NCBI GenBank assembly: GCA_934149115.1
Contig: CAKPDW010000005.1
Coordinates: forward strand, 1 to 45,507
Direction of reading: 5' to 3'
DNA length: 45,507 nucleotides
From: an uncultured Clostridia bacterium
GTDB lineage: Bacteria > Bacillota > Clostridia > TANB77 > CAG-508
Position numbers and translations under genes: made by a program. Shown piece by piece: positions 32,866 to 41,848 of the stretch. The number at the start of each line of letters is the position of its first letter. The first letter of the stretch is position 1. The notes under the pieces were generated by a model. The model saw nothing but the letters and a program-made list of their open reading frames with translations. It did not search any database and had not been told where the DNA came from.

Positions 32866-33330
32866 CTATTTAATCACAGTTCCACCTTTTGGAACTACGA
32901 TTTCGTATGTTGTTTTTGTTTCTATCTGGTTTCCTGTTAAGAATACGTATAATTCTTCTGGTATTTTTGTTTTTTCTGTTGTTTCATATTTTGTAATTGT
33001 TGGTTTTTTGCAAACATTTTCCTCTTTAAGATTTGTATCTGATAAATTAACTTTCTGTATTTTTGATTTACTGATATATGTGTAGTTTTTATTTTTTAAA
33101 TCTTTTAACACATATTTTTCTTTCTCTGTATCTTGGAATTGATCTAATTTTTGTTTGGTTTGTGTTGTCACAATGTATTTTGCTTTTGTTTGTAATACTC
33201 CACTGCATACTATACAAATGAACATTATTGCAAGTGCAACTGCTATTGATTTTAGACCTTTCCGGCTTCTTTCAACAATTAATAAAAATAAATAAACTAC
33301 TGCTACTACATAACTTATAACCCACAACAT
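32866..33330 (-). CDS. Unknown two-helix membrane protein
   Basis: A 154-residue protein with two N-terminal helices (about 2-20 and 28-46) joined by the basic loop VERSRKGLKS, then a polar Lys/Thr-rich domain ending VVPKGGTVIK. It holds the only zero-frame CGG codon I found in a gene with otherwise typical resident composition (the second Arg of ERSRKG). The start is taken from the first ATG, with GGAGG upstream. No family recognised. Confidence 0.6.
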   Translation of the reverse strand: MLWVISYVVAVVYLFLLIVERSRKGLKSIAVALAIMFICIVCSGVLQTKAKYIVTTQTKQKLDQFQDTEKEKYVLKDLKNKNYTYISKSKIQKVNLSDTNLKEENVCKKPTITKYETTEKTKIPEELYVFLTGNQIETKTTYEIVVPKGGTVIK

Positions 33331-33459
33331 ACTTAATTCCTCCTTTTCTTTGTTGCTTGATTTCTATGTAAAACTAAAATATTAAGGAGTTACCTCACTA
33401 TTTAGTGAAAGCAAAAATAATATTTGGTTTGTTTATTATATCATCAAGTATACATAAGG

Positions 33460-34872
33460 TCAATTTTTATTTGCTTCTAATAGTTTATTTATTAAACCAC
33501 AACATTCTTTTCCTTCTTCACAATAGCGATCTGTTATACATGTTGGTCCTAACCCTTTTCCTAACAATGGTGCTGTTTGTTTTACTTGTCTTGCTAGTTC
33601 TTGGGCTATTCCTCTGATTTGCCATTGTGCTTTATTACAACAACGTAATCTTAAAACCCATTGTAAATTTCTTGCATTCATTGTTGTCACTATATTTAAC
33701 ATTTGTGCTCCAATATAGAAATATATTAAATCTTCTTCTGCTACTCCTGCTTCTTTAAAGTATTCAAACATTTTTATATTTTTTTGTACTGCTTCTTGAT
33801 ATATTTCATTTGTTTTTTCTTTTACTGTTTTTGGAGTTATATAATTATTCATATTCCATAATGGTATGAATTCTGGTATTAATAATGATTGCATTCTGTG
33901 TCTTGTTAAGTGTGTTAATATTGATAGTGATATTGGAATTTGAAAGCTGAAGCTTACTTGTTCCAATTCTCTTTTTTCTTCTTTATGCAAAATATTATTT
34001 ATTATTGTTTCTTTTGCTTTTTCATCTTTTTTCATTAGTTCATTAAGAATTTCATCTGCTTGTTGTTCTGAACATTGATAATGATACATTATATTGCTTT
34101 TTATTATTGTATCATCTACATCAGGTGTATGAGCTAATAGAACTGGTTTTTCTAATATTTTTATTTCTGGTCTTTTGGTGTTTTCTTCCAAATATTTAAA
34201 AGAATTTTCTTGTTCTTTGTTTGCTTTTTCTATTGTTTCTGTTAAATAAGGAATTTTTTCTTTTATAATTTCAAATAGTATTTCTCCTAATTCTTTTAGT
34301 TCTTGTATTTTACTTAAATTTCCATATAAGAATGATACTACCATTTTTTCTAATTCTCTTGCGTCTAATCCCATTATTAGATTGCTATGAAAACAGTATG
34401 GTAAGACAAATCTTGCATCTTCTTTATTTACTTCTTCATCTATCATATCTCCATATGTATTAAATAAATATTGCATATTTGATTTATATTTTTCTTTTAA
34501 TTCTTCATTTTTTGGATGTATTTTTAAATTTTTATCTCTGAATTCTGGTGTATAAAATCCTGCTGTTCTAAAATCTACTTCCCTCCTTGATTTTACTGTA
34601 AATGATGTTAATCTGTTTCCTATAATTGTTTGCTCTACAATTGGTGTTACATCACATATTGCAAATACTAGATAGTCATGCTCAATAATTGATTTGTGTC
34701 CCATTCCTATTATTCTTTTAATTAATTTTAAATTTTTTTCATAGTCATTACAACTTTCTAATACTTCAAATACATTTCCTTTAAATCTTGATAATTTTCC
34801 TGCTGTTGCTACTCTTTGTATTCTTCCTTCTAATTCTTTTTGCTCACATCCACCTAATAATTCTACTTTCAT
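33460..34872 (-). CDS. thyX: Flavin-dependent thymidylate synthase, tandem ThyX-domain form
   Basis: A 470-residue protein, about twice the usual ThyX length, with two ThyX-like halves. ThyX methylates dUMP to dTMP using methylene-tetrahydrofolate, FAD and NADPH. The C-terminal half carries RHRMQS (324-329) and the family end RNLQWVLRLRCCNKAQWQIR. The N-terminal half has EHDYLVFAICDVTPIVEQT, then GNRLTSFTVKSRRE (85-98) and NKEDARFVLPYC. The RHRxxSxxxxSxR signature is split: RHR only in the C half, SxR only in the N half. It starts 15 bases after pepF with a GAGGG site and is likely co-transcribed. Confidence 0.82.
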   Translation of the reverse strand: MKVELLGGCEQKELEGRIQRVATAGKLSRFKGNVFEVLESCNDYEKNLKLIKRIIGMGHKSIIEHDYLVFAICDVTPIVEQTIIGNRLTSFTVKSRREVDFRTAGFYTPEFRDKNLKIHPKNEELKEKYKSNMQYLFNTYGDMIDEEVNKEDARFVLPYCFHSNLIMGLDARELEKMVVSFLYGNLSKIQELKELGEILFEIIKEKIPYLTETIEKANKEQENSFKYLEENTKRPEIKILEKPVLLAHTPDVDDTIIKSNIMYHYQCSEQQADEILNELMKKDEKAKETIINNILHKEEKRELEQVSFSFQIPISLSILTHLTRHRMQSLLIPEFIPLWNMNNYITPKTVKEKTNEIYQEAVQKNIKMFEYFKEAGVAEEDLIYFYIGAQMLNIVTTMNARNLQWVLRLRCCNKAQWQIRGIAQELARQVKQTAPLLGKGLGPTCITDRYCEEGKECCGLINKLLEANKN

Positions 34873-34887
34873 ATTTTCCCTCTTTTT

Positions 34888-36654
34888 CTATATTATTTTT
34901 TTGAATTCTTCTAAATCTTTTTTGAAATTTTCAAAAGCTTCTTTGTATAGGTTTTCATCTAATGGATTTACTCCTGCTGATGTTAATAATTCTACTGGAC
35001 TTTTTATTGATCCTGATTTTAAGAAGTTTAAGTAATTTTCAATTTGTGTTTTATCTCCATTTGCTACTCTTTTAGCAATTACTGATGCTACACACATTCC
35101 AACTGTATATTTATATACATAATAATTATAATAAAAATGTGGTACTCCATAGCATGTGTATTTTGATAATTCATGCATTTTTACTTTTCCACCATAATAT
35201 TCTTCTGATAATTTTTCATATAAATCTGTTATTGCTTGGTTTGATAAGCCTTCATTATTTGCAACTTTTTGATGTAATATGTTTTCAAAGTTAGCAAAAA
35301 ACGGTTGTCTATAACAGCATCCTATAAATTCATCTAATTTTTTGTATAGTAAATATTTCTTTTCTTCATTGCTATTACAGTTTTTTATTAATAGTTCCAT
35401 TAATAAATTTTCATTTACTGTTGATGCTACTTCTGCAACAAAAATTCTATATCCACTATTTACATATTCTTGATTATGATGTGACAAGTATGAGTGTACA
35501 GAATGGCCTAATTCGTGTATTAATGTGAATATTGATTCTATATCTCCTATAAAACTTGTTAAAATATATGGGTTTGTATCATAGCATCCTGATGAATATG
35601 CTCCATGTCTTTTTCCTTCACATGGCATATAATCTATCCATCTTTCTTCTCTTGCTTTTTCTAATATTTTTCTATATTCTTCTCCGAAATTTTTTGTTGC
35701 TTCATATATTAAATTAAATGCATCATCTAATGTATATTTTTTATCTGGTTCTTTTACTAGTGGATATCTTAAATCATACATTTGTAATACTTCTTTGTTC
35801 ATTAATTTTTTAGCTGTATCAAGATATTCTAAATAGTATTTATGATATGTGTTATTTGCTGATTCTAATACTTTATAGAATAATTCTTCTGTAACTTCAT
35901 CTCCAAATGTACTTGCTTCTAATGGTGTTTTAAATTTTCTAACTTTACTATAAAAAACATCTTTTTTTATTGTACCTTCTAGTGTTGATGCATACACATT
36001 TGCTAATTTTTTATATACGATGTTTAATTTTTCATATGTTTGTTTTCTAATGCTTTCATCTGGATTTTTAAAATATTCTTTTGCTGTTTCTTCATTTAAG
36101 AAATGTTCTTTTCCTTCTATTATTACTGGTTCAAATTCTGGTCTGATATTTGTGTATGTTTTGTATGATGCTCCTAAAACTCCACTTCCCATTGCTAGTA
36201 CTTGTTCTGTTTCGTCACTTAATATGTGTGGCTTTGTTCTTAATATATGATTAATTGTATTTGTGTATTTTTTGCATCTTTCATCTTCTAATATTTTTTT
36301 TGCTTTTTCTTCATTTTTTAGTATTTCCAAATCTATAAATACTGTTTTGTTGTCTACTTCTTCTATTAGTCCAAGTATTTTAGCTCTTAAATCTTGCATT
36401 TCAGCATTTTCAGGTTCTACATCAACTGCCAAACTTGGATATTGATACATTTTCTCTAATTTTCTGTTTATTTTTTCTATTAATTCCATAAATTCTATGA
36501 ATATGTCACTGTTGTCTAGGAATTTTCCTTGATATTTTTCTACTTTTGGAAGTTCATCTTTTACTTGTTTGAAATCTTGCATAAATTCCTCTTTTGTCTT
36601 ATAGATTCTGCTTAAATCCCACTTATACTTTTCTTCAATTTCTTTTCTTTTCAT
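34888..36654 (-). CDS. pepF: Oligoendopeptidase F
   Basis: A 588-residue M3-family metallopeptidase with the zinc motif LIHELGHSVHSYLSH (HExxH) and the downstream Glu in EVASTVNENLLME. The N-terminus EKYKWDLSRIYKTKEEF and the C-terminal CYRQPFFANFE and YGVPHFYYNYYVYKYTVG are typical. It degrades short peptides in the cytoplasm. The start follows AAAGGAGGTAA. It precedes thyX in the operon and is divergent from the small gene at 36741. Confidence 0.95.
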   Translation of the reverse strand: MKRKEIEEKYKWDLSRIYKTKEEFMQDFKQVKDELPKVEKYQGKFLDNSDIFIEFMELIEKINRKLEKMYQYPSLAVDVEPENAEMQDLRAKILGLIEEVDNKTVFIDLEILKNEEKAKKILEDERCKKYTNTINHILRTKPHILSDETEQVLAMGSGVLGASYKTYTNIRPEFEPVIIEGKEHFLNEETAKEYFKNPDESIRKQTYEKLNIVYKKLANVYASTLEGTIKKDVFYSKVRKFKTPLEASTFGDEVTEELFYKVLESANNTYHKYYLEYLDTAKKLMNKEVLQMYDLRYPLVKEPDKKYTLDDAFNLIYEATKNFGEEYRKILEKAREERWIDYMPCEGKRHGAYSSGCYDTNPYILTSFIGDIESIFTLIHELGHSVHSYLSHHNQEYVNSGYRIFVAEVASTVNENLLMELLIKNCNSNEEKKYLLYKKLDEFIGCCYRQPFFANFENILHQKVANNEGLSNQAITDLYEKLSEEYYGGKVKMHELSKYTCYGVPHFYYNYYVYKYTVGMCVASVIAKRVANGDKTQIENYLNFLKSGSIKSPVELLTSAGVNPLDENLYKEAFENFKKDLEEFKKII

Positions 36655-36740
36655 ATTTACCTCCTTTTTTCTATTGGCTATTTTATCATATTTATTTATT
36701 TTATTGAATATATTTTATAAAAATGTTTTGGAGGTTTGTT

Positions 36741-36917
36741 ATGGAAGATTTTCAAGATCCTTTTAATCCAGCTACTCAATATGAGCAGGGATATTTGTAT
36801 TATAGATTTATGACTCAACAAATCGAATACAAGATTAAGTGTAAAGAATTAGAAAAGCTTTGTAATGGCGATTCTCGTGAACCAAGACGGACATCAATAG
36901 GTTTTACATATGGTTAA
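36741..36917 (+). CDS. Small unknown protein with aromatic/acidic N-terminus
   Basis: A 58-residue protein of unknown function, starting MEDFQDPFNPATQYEQGYLY and continuing with a Lys/Glu helix before GDSREPRRTSIGF. TTGGAGGT lies six bases before the ATG at 36741, a strong sign that it is translated. It contains an in-frame CGG and CGT, rare in this window. It stands alone on the plus strand between pepF and the propeller gene; a hairpin follows at 36973-37008. Confidence 0.55.
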   Translation: MEDFQDPFNPATQYEQGYLYYRFMTQQIEYKIKCKELEKLCNGDSREPRRTSIGFTYG

Positions 36918-36972
36918 ATTTTTGCACATTGTTATTTTTTACAAGAAGTTTGGCGAACTGTCCTAAAATATG

Positions 36973-37008
36973 AAGTAAGACTGAAAATCAAAAATTCCAG
37001 TCTTACTT
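36973..37008. terminator. Hairpin between convergent genes
   Basis: A perfect 11-bp stem AAGTAAGACTG with CAGTCTTACTT and a 14-base loop between the genes ending at 36917 and 37018; the U tracts are weak in both directions. Confidence 0.6.
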
Positions 37009-37017
37009 TAATATTCA

Positions 37018-38895
37018 TTAATTTAACTCTATTTCATTTATTTTTTGCAAGTCACTTATATTATATTCTGTTATCTTTTCAGTAGTTAATATATATAATT
37101 TTTCTCCGATATATATTCCTCTTTTTATACTGTTTATCCAATCTTCTTGTTCATTTTCTATTTTGCCATATTTTGTAAATCCTTTTTCTAAGTCTATATT
37201 GTATAATACAAATTCTTCTTGTGAATCATTGATTGCAGGGAATCCTATTAAGTTTTTTTCTTTATTATAAAATAGTGCTTTATGGTTTGATATAATTTCT
37301 GATGATGATTTTCTTTCTCCAATAGATATTTTGAACATTTCTTTTGGATTTTCTAAATCTGATACATCAAACATTGACATTTTTATTGTTGTATTTTCTG
37401 TTCCTCCATATTGATTTATCTTAGTATTATAACCTATTCCTATAACATGAGTTTCATCATATGGATGTAAATATGAACTATAACCTGGTATTTTTAATTC
37501 TCCTTTTATTTGTGGATTATGTGTGTCAGATAAATCTATTACAAATAATGGGTCTATTTGTTTATATGTTACTACATAGCCTACTTTTCCCATAAATCTA
37601 ACTGAATATATTTCTTCTCCTTCTGCCATGTCTTCTATTCTTCCTACTTCATTTAAGTTTTCATCAAGTATATATAATCTATTTTCTTTTTCTGTTGTTA
37701 CTGCAACTCTTAGATTTTCTTCATATTCGTCCATTGAAAATTGATCATTTAGATATCCTTTTATTGTTTTTTGGCATTTTAATTTTAAATCTGCATTTTC
37801 TAAACTAAATTTATAAATTGTTGTTTCCGTATTTTCAATTAAAAAAATTTCTGAATAATTATAATCTGTTTGTGCTATATATAAATTATTTTCGCTTGCA
37901 TATATTTCATCACTAGCTCCATAAAATGTTTCTGTATTTGCTGGTTCATTTTTCTCTATATTAAACCCTGCAATTATTGTATAACAATTTTCTTGTGTTC
38001 CTGGGAAGTATGCAATATCTGTACAATCAATTTTTTGATTTTCTTCACTTACTGCACTGTCTCTTGCTATTGGTAAAAGATCATCATCACTCATTTCATC
38101 ATAATATCTTATACTTTTTGAACTAATTAAGTATACTGTATCTCCAATCATTCTTGAATTTGAATAACTTCCTTCTATGGCTACTTCTCTTTCTTTTTTA
38201 GGTTCTTTTATATCTGAAAGATCATAAACTATGGCATTTGCCATTCGCTTAGTAGATGTTTTTACTTTTTCTGTGCTTACTTCTGAATCTGAAGTTACTT
38301 CATATGGTTGTATTGTATTAGTATTTGCTAATACTACTAATTTATTTTTGTTAATATATATCTCTGATGGGTATACCCTATTTTGTTCTTCACTAAATTG
38401 TATTACACTTTCTTGTGCAAGTGTTTCACTATTTATAATATATATTTTTTCATCTCCTAAATAGTAAATATATTTTCCGTCTGTTTTTACAATATCTGCT
38501 TCATCTACGTTTTCTACTTGTGTATTTGTTTTTGAATATTCATCTGCTGTGGCAGTTGTTCCTTCCATATTGGTTATTTCTGGAATGGATCCATCACTGT
38601 ACGCTACATATCTTGTTTTATTATTTTTCTTAATGACTTTTTTTAATTCATTCATATTTTTGAATCTTGGCAATTCTTCATTTGTACTTTGTGTAGTATC
38701 ATCCTCAGCAATTTGAGTTTCAACTTTTTTTGATTGTTTTAAATATATTATTACTCCTAATAGACAAATTGCTAATATTAGGCATGTTATTATATATTTT
38801 TTAATTAGACTTCCTTTTGTTTTTTTCTCTGTAATTACTTTTTTAAATTTTTGTGTTTTCTTTTTTTCGTTTTGATTAATTTCATTTTTCCCCAT
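37018..38895 (-). CDS. Membrane-anchored beta-propeller domain protein
   Basis: A 625-residue protein with a basic cytoplasmic segment, one transmembrane helix (about 32-50) and a large external domain. ENVDEADIVKTDGKYIYYLG near residue 130 is the hallmark of the secreted C-terminal beta-propeller family found in Clostridia. Blade-like repeats follow (AIVYDLSDIKEPKKEREVAI, MSMFDVSDLENPKEMFKISI, LFVIDLSDTHNPQIKGELKI). The biochemical role is unknown. The start follows AAAGGAGAG. The upstream ABC-ATPase remnant suggests local rearrangement. Confidence 0.82.
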   Translation of the reverse strand: MGKNEINQNEKKKTQKFKKVITEKKTKGSLIKKYIITCLILAICLLGVIIYLKQSKKVETQIAEDDTTQSTNEELPRFKNMNELKKVIKKNNKTRYVAYSDGSIPEITNMEGTTATADEYSKTNTQVENVDEADIVKTDGKYIYYLGDEKIYIINSETLAQESVIQFSEEQNRVYPSEIYINKNKLVVLANTNTIQPYEVTSDSEVSTEKVKTSTKRMANAIVYDLSDIKEPKKEREVAIEGSYSNSRMIGDTVYLISSKSIRYYDEMSDDDLLPIARDSAVSEENQKIDCTDIAYFPGTQENCYTIIAGFNIEKNEPANTETFYGASDEIYASENNLYIAQTDYNYSEIFLIENTETTIYKFSLENADLKLKCQKTIKGYLNDQFSMDEYEENLRVAVTTEKENRLYILDENLNEVGRIEDMAEGEEIYSVRFMGKVGYVVTYKQIDPLFVIDLSDTHNPQIKGELKIPGYSSYLHPYDETHVIGIGYNTKINQYGGTENTTIKMSMFDVSDLENPKEMFKISIGERKSSSEIISNHKALFYNKEKNLIGFPAINDSQEEFVLYNIDLEKGFTKYGKIENEQEDWINSIKRGIYIGEKLYILTTEKITEYNISDLQKINEIELN

Positions 38896-38994
38896 ATGAA
38901 TCTCTCCTTTTATTAATATAATTTTTCAAAAATCTTATTTTTTATCCTATCGAATTCATTAAATATAAAATTAGAAACATTGTCGTTGTTTGTA

Positions 38995-39159
38995 TTAAAT
39001 TTTTAGTACTCCTGTTATCATTTCTAATGTAGTAGTTTTTCCTGCTCCATTTGGTCCTATGAATCCAAAAACTGTTCCATCTTCTATTTTTAAATTCATG
39101 TTATCTATTATTTTCTTTCCTTTTACATATGATGTACTTACATTTTTTATCTCTATCAT
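38995..39159 (-). pseudogene. Truncated ABC-transporter ATPase (N-terminal remnant)
   Basis: Fifty-four residues beginning MIEIKNVSTSYVKGKKIID and containing an intact Walker A, FGFIGPNGAGKTTTLEMITG, then a stop right after GVLKI. The signature motif, Walker B and the H-loop, about 150 further residues, are absent, and the next 100 bases contain no continuation before the propeller gene. The GGAGA site and ATG are intact. It is most likely the residue of a deletion in an ABC ATPase gene; its permease is also missing. Confidence 0.85.
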
Positions 39160-39215
39160 AGTGTCTCCTTTTAAAATTAAAGGCAATATTTTTTTGAATA
39201 TTGTCTTCTTATTTT

Positions 39216-40520
39216 CTATTTTATTATTCCCAATATTGCTTTTTGTTTAGCTACTTTTTTTGGATCTAATTCAAATGCATTTTTGATATTTCGTAATGCT
39301 CCATCTATTTTGGTTTCATCATTTGTATGCAAATATGCTAAAACTTGCCCTACTTCAACTACATTTCCTATTCTTTGATTCATAATTATTCCTGCTGAAT
39401 GGTCAATCTCATCTTCTTTTCTTACCCTTCCTGCACCTAGGTATACTGATATGTTTCCTATCATTTCTGTATCAATTGATTTTAGAGCTCCTCTTTCTTC
39501 AGCAAAGACTGGGATAATATGTTTTGCTTTTGGGAATTTATCTGTATTTTCTATATAACTTATGTCTCCACCTTGTTTTTGAACTAGTTCTTTAAATTTT
39601 TCATATGCTTTTCCTGAATTTACAGCATCTACAATCATTTTTTCTGCTTCTGCAGAATCTTGTGTTAATCCTGCCATTAATATCATTTGTATTCCAAGTG
39701 TTCTTATTATTTCTTGAATATCTTCTGGCATATTTCCTTTTAAAGCTCTTACTGCTTCTATTACTTCTAATGAGTTTCCGATTGCATGGCCTATTGGTTC
39801 GTTCATATTTGTAATAACACATCTTACTTCTCTTTGGGCTAATTTTCCTATTTTTATCATCATACTTGCAAGCTCTTTTGCTTCTTTTGTATTTTTCATG
39901 AATGCTCCTGCTCCACATGTTATGTCTATTAATATCTTATTTGCTCCTGCTGCTATTTTTTTGCTCATTACACTTGATGCAATTAATGGAATATTTGCTG
40001 TACATGCAATTGTATCTCTTAGTGCATATATTTTTTTGTCAGCTGGTGCTAAATTCAAGCTTGCCGAAATTAGACTTATTCCTATATCTTTTACATTTTC
40101 TTTAAATTCTTCTATACTTAAATCCACATTATATCCAGGTATTGATTCTAATTTATCTATTGTTCCTCCTGTGAATCCTAGTCCTCTCCCAGACATTTTT
40201 GCAACTGGTATTCCTAGTGATGCTACTATTGGCATTAATATTAATGTTATTTTGTCTCCAACTCCTCCTGTTGAATGTTTATCTACTATATTAGGTGAAA
40301 TATCTGTTAAATCTAATGTATCTCCAGAATTTGCCATTGCTAGTGTTAAATTTGTTATTTCTTCATTTGTCATTCCATTTATATATATTGCCATTATTAA
40401 TGCTGCTGCTTGATAATCTGTTATCACTCCTCTTGTATAATCTTTTACAAATAATTCTATCTCCTCTTTTGTTAATACTTTCTTGTCTCTTTTTTTGGCT
40501 ATTATGCTTAATATATTCAT
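39216..40520 (-). CDS. pdp: Pyrimidine-nucleoside phosphorylase
   Basis: A 434-residue enzyme that splits thymidine, uridine or deoxyuridine with phosphate into base and (deoxy)ribose-1-phosphate. Family motifs are VDKHSTGGVGDKITLIL (phosphate site), KMSGRGLGFTGGTIDKLESI and APADKKIYALRDTIACTANI. The SGRGLGFTGGT block is the thymidine/pyrimidine phosphorylase signature. The start follows AAAGGAGTG, 12 bases after rnhB. Substrate range cannot be settled from sequence; Firmicutes enzymes usually take both uridine and thymidine. Confidence 0.94.
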   Translation of the reverse strand: MNILSIIAKKRDKKVLTKEEIELFVKDYTRGVITDYQAAALIMAIYINGMTNEEITNLTLAMANSGDTLDLTDISPNIVDKHSTGGVGDKITLILMPIVASLGIPVAKMSGRGLGFTGGTIDKLESIPGYNVDLSIEEFKENVKDIGISLISASLNLAPADKKIYALRDTIACTANIPLIASSVMSKKIAAGANKILIDITCGAGAFMKNTKEAKELASMMIKIGKLAQREVRCVITNMNEPIGHAIGNSLEVIEAVRALKGNMPEDIQEIIRTLGIQMILMAGLTQDSAEAEKMIVDAVNSGKAYEKFKELVQKQGGDISYIENTDKFPKAKHIIPVFAEERGALKSIDTEMIGNISVYLGAGRVRKEDEIDHSAGIIMNQRIGNVVEVGQVLAYLHTNDETKIDGALRNIKNAFELDPKKVAKQKAILGIIK

Positions 40521-40532
40521 TTCAACACTCCT

Positions 40533-41162
40533 TTATTTTACAAAATTCTTTATAAATGTTTTCCTATGTAATATACATGGTCCATATTCTTTTATTGCAG
40601 CAATATGTTTTGCTGTTCCATATCCTTTGTGTCCACTAAATCCATATTGAGGATATATTTCATCATATTCTCTCATCATTCTGTCCCTTGTTACTTTTGC
40701 TATTATTGATGCTGCTGCTATTGAATATTCTTTTGCATCTCCTTTTATTATTGACTTATATGGAATTCCTTTTGTATCTATTTTTGTAAGTGCATCTACT
40801 AAAATTAAATCAGGTTTTATTTTTAATCCCTCTATTGCTCTTGTTAATGCTAATTTTGTTGCATTCAAAATATTTATTTCATCTATTTCATTTTGGTCTG
40901 CTATTCCTACATTCCATGCGATTGCTTCTTGTGTTATTTGTTCATATAATTTTTCTCTCTTTTTTTCTGAAACTTTTTTTGAATCATTAACACCTTCAAT
41001 CATTGAATCTTTGGGCATTATCGCAATTCCTACAACTACTGGTCCTGCCAAAGGTCCCCTTCCTGCTTCATCAATTCCTGCTATTAATTCTATTCCATCT
41101 AGATGTAATTTTTCTTCATCTTTTTTTAATTCTTTTAATCTTTCTTCTTCTTTTTCTTTCAT
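40533..41162 (-). CDS. rnhB: Ribonuclease HII
   Basis: A 209-residue enzyme that removes RNA from RNA-DNA hybrids and single ribonucleotides from DNA. The catalytic DEDD motif set is visible: GIDEAGRGPLAGPVVVG (Asp-Glu), LILVDALTK (Asp) and the later DEIYPQYGFSGHKGYGT with its acid. An N-terminal Lys/Glu-rich extension of about 28 residues precedes the domain. The start lies one base after the orphan pilin stop, so they are tightly coupled. pdp follows. Confidence 0.95.
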   Translation of the reverse strand: MKEKEEERLKELKKDEEKLHLDGIELIAGIDEAGRGPLAGPVVVGIAIMPKDSMIEGVNDSKKVSEKKREKLYEQITQEAIAWNVGIADQNEIDEINILNATKLALTRAIEGLKIKPDLILVDALTKIDTKGIPYKSIIKGDAKEYSIAAASIIAKVTRDRMMREYDEIYPQYGFSGHKGYGTAKHIAAIKEYGPCILHRKTFIKNFVK

Positions 41163-41163
41163 T

Positions 41164-41718
41164 CTAATTACCTACTTCATCTGTTTTTAAATTTTTTAAA
41201 TCTTCATAAAAGTATTTGTATACACCTGCTTTAGTTTTTATTCCTTGATAATACTCTTTATTTTTTGATACTTCTTTTATGTTTTTGCAATATGCAACAT
41301 CTAAATTTTCATAATTAATAAAATATAAATCATCTTTTTCTATTTTTATTTCTTTTGACAATTCTTCTATATTTTCATAATTTAATTCAAACCAGTAATC
41401 TGAAATCTCTGTACTTCCTTTATATGCTAATAATTTTGAAATTACAGTTCTATTTGATGTTGGATCACAATGCTTTCCTATAAACTTGTCAGAAACTGTT
41501 ACATTTCCAATTTCATCTGTTACTGTATCTTCTAAATATTTTGCTCTATACTGACTTGCTGTTGATTTTATTATTTCCATATTTGAAACGACTTGCTTTA
41601 AGTTTACTGTTGTGTTTAGGCTCATATTTATTGACATTACTACAGAGGCAAGTATTAATAAAACTACTATTGTTACTACTAATATAGTTATTGTTACTCC
41701 TTTTTCATTTTTTAACAT
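41164..41718 (-). CDS. Orphan type IV pilin-like protein
   Basis: A 184-residue protein with the prepilin leader MLKNEKG and mature start VTITILVVTIVVLLILASVV, similar to the major pilin of this window but 24 kb away from the pilus operon. The soluble part has no match I recognise; it includes Cys in GKHCDPTSN and VAYCKN, which could form a disulfide. Mature position 5 is Ile, not Glu. It is directly upstream of and nearly overlapping rnhB. It may be a minor pilin, pseudopilin or surface protein. Confidence 0.7.
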   Translation of the reverse strand: MLKNEKGVTITILVVTIVVLLILASVVMSINMSLNTTVNLKQVVSNMEIIKSTASQYRAKYLEDTVTDEIGNVTVSDKFIGKHCDPTSNRTVISKLLAYKGSTEISDYWFELNYENIEELSKEIKIEKDDLYFINYENLDVAYCKNIKEVSKNKEYYQGIKTKAGVYKYFYEDLKNLKTDEVGN

Positions 41719-41785
41719 AATTCCTCCAAATTTTAAGTTTTTTTTAATTTTGTATTTTTATTATATATATAGATTTTATATTTTT

Positions 41786-41828
41786 CAACAATATTTTTGT
41801 TGTTTGCGTAAATTTCGTAATATATAAT
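41786..41828 (+). promoter_or_regulatory. Promoter of the HtrA gene with overlapping inverted repeat
   Basis: TTGTTT (41800-41805), 17-base spacer, perfect TATAAT (41823-41828). An inverted repeat CAACAA/TTGTTG (41786-41791, 41797-41802) overlaps the -35 and could be an operator. Confidence 0.5.
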
Positions 41829-41848
41829 AATTAGAGGAGGTTATTATT

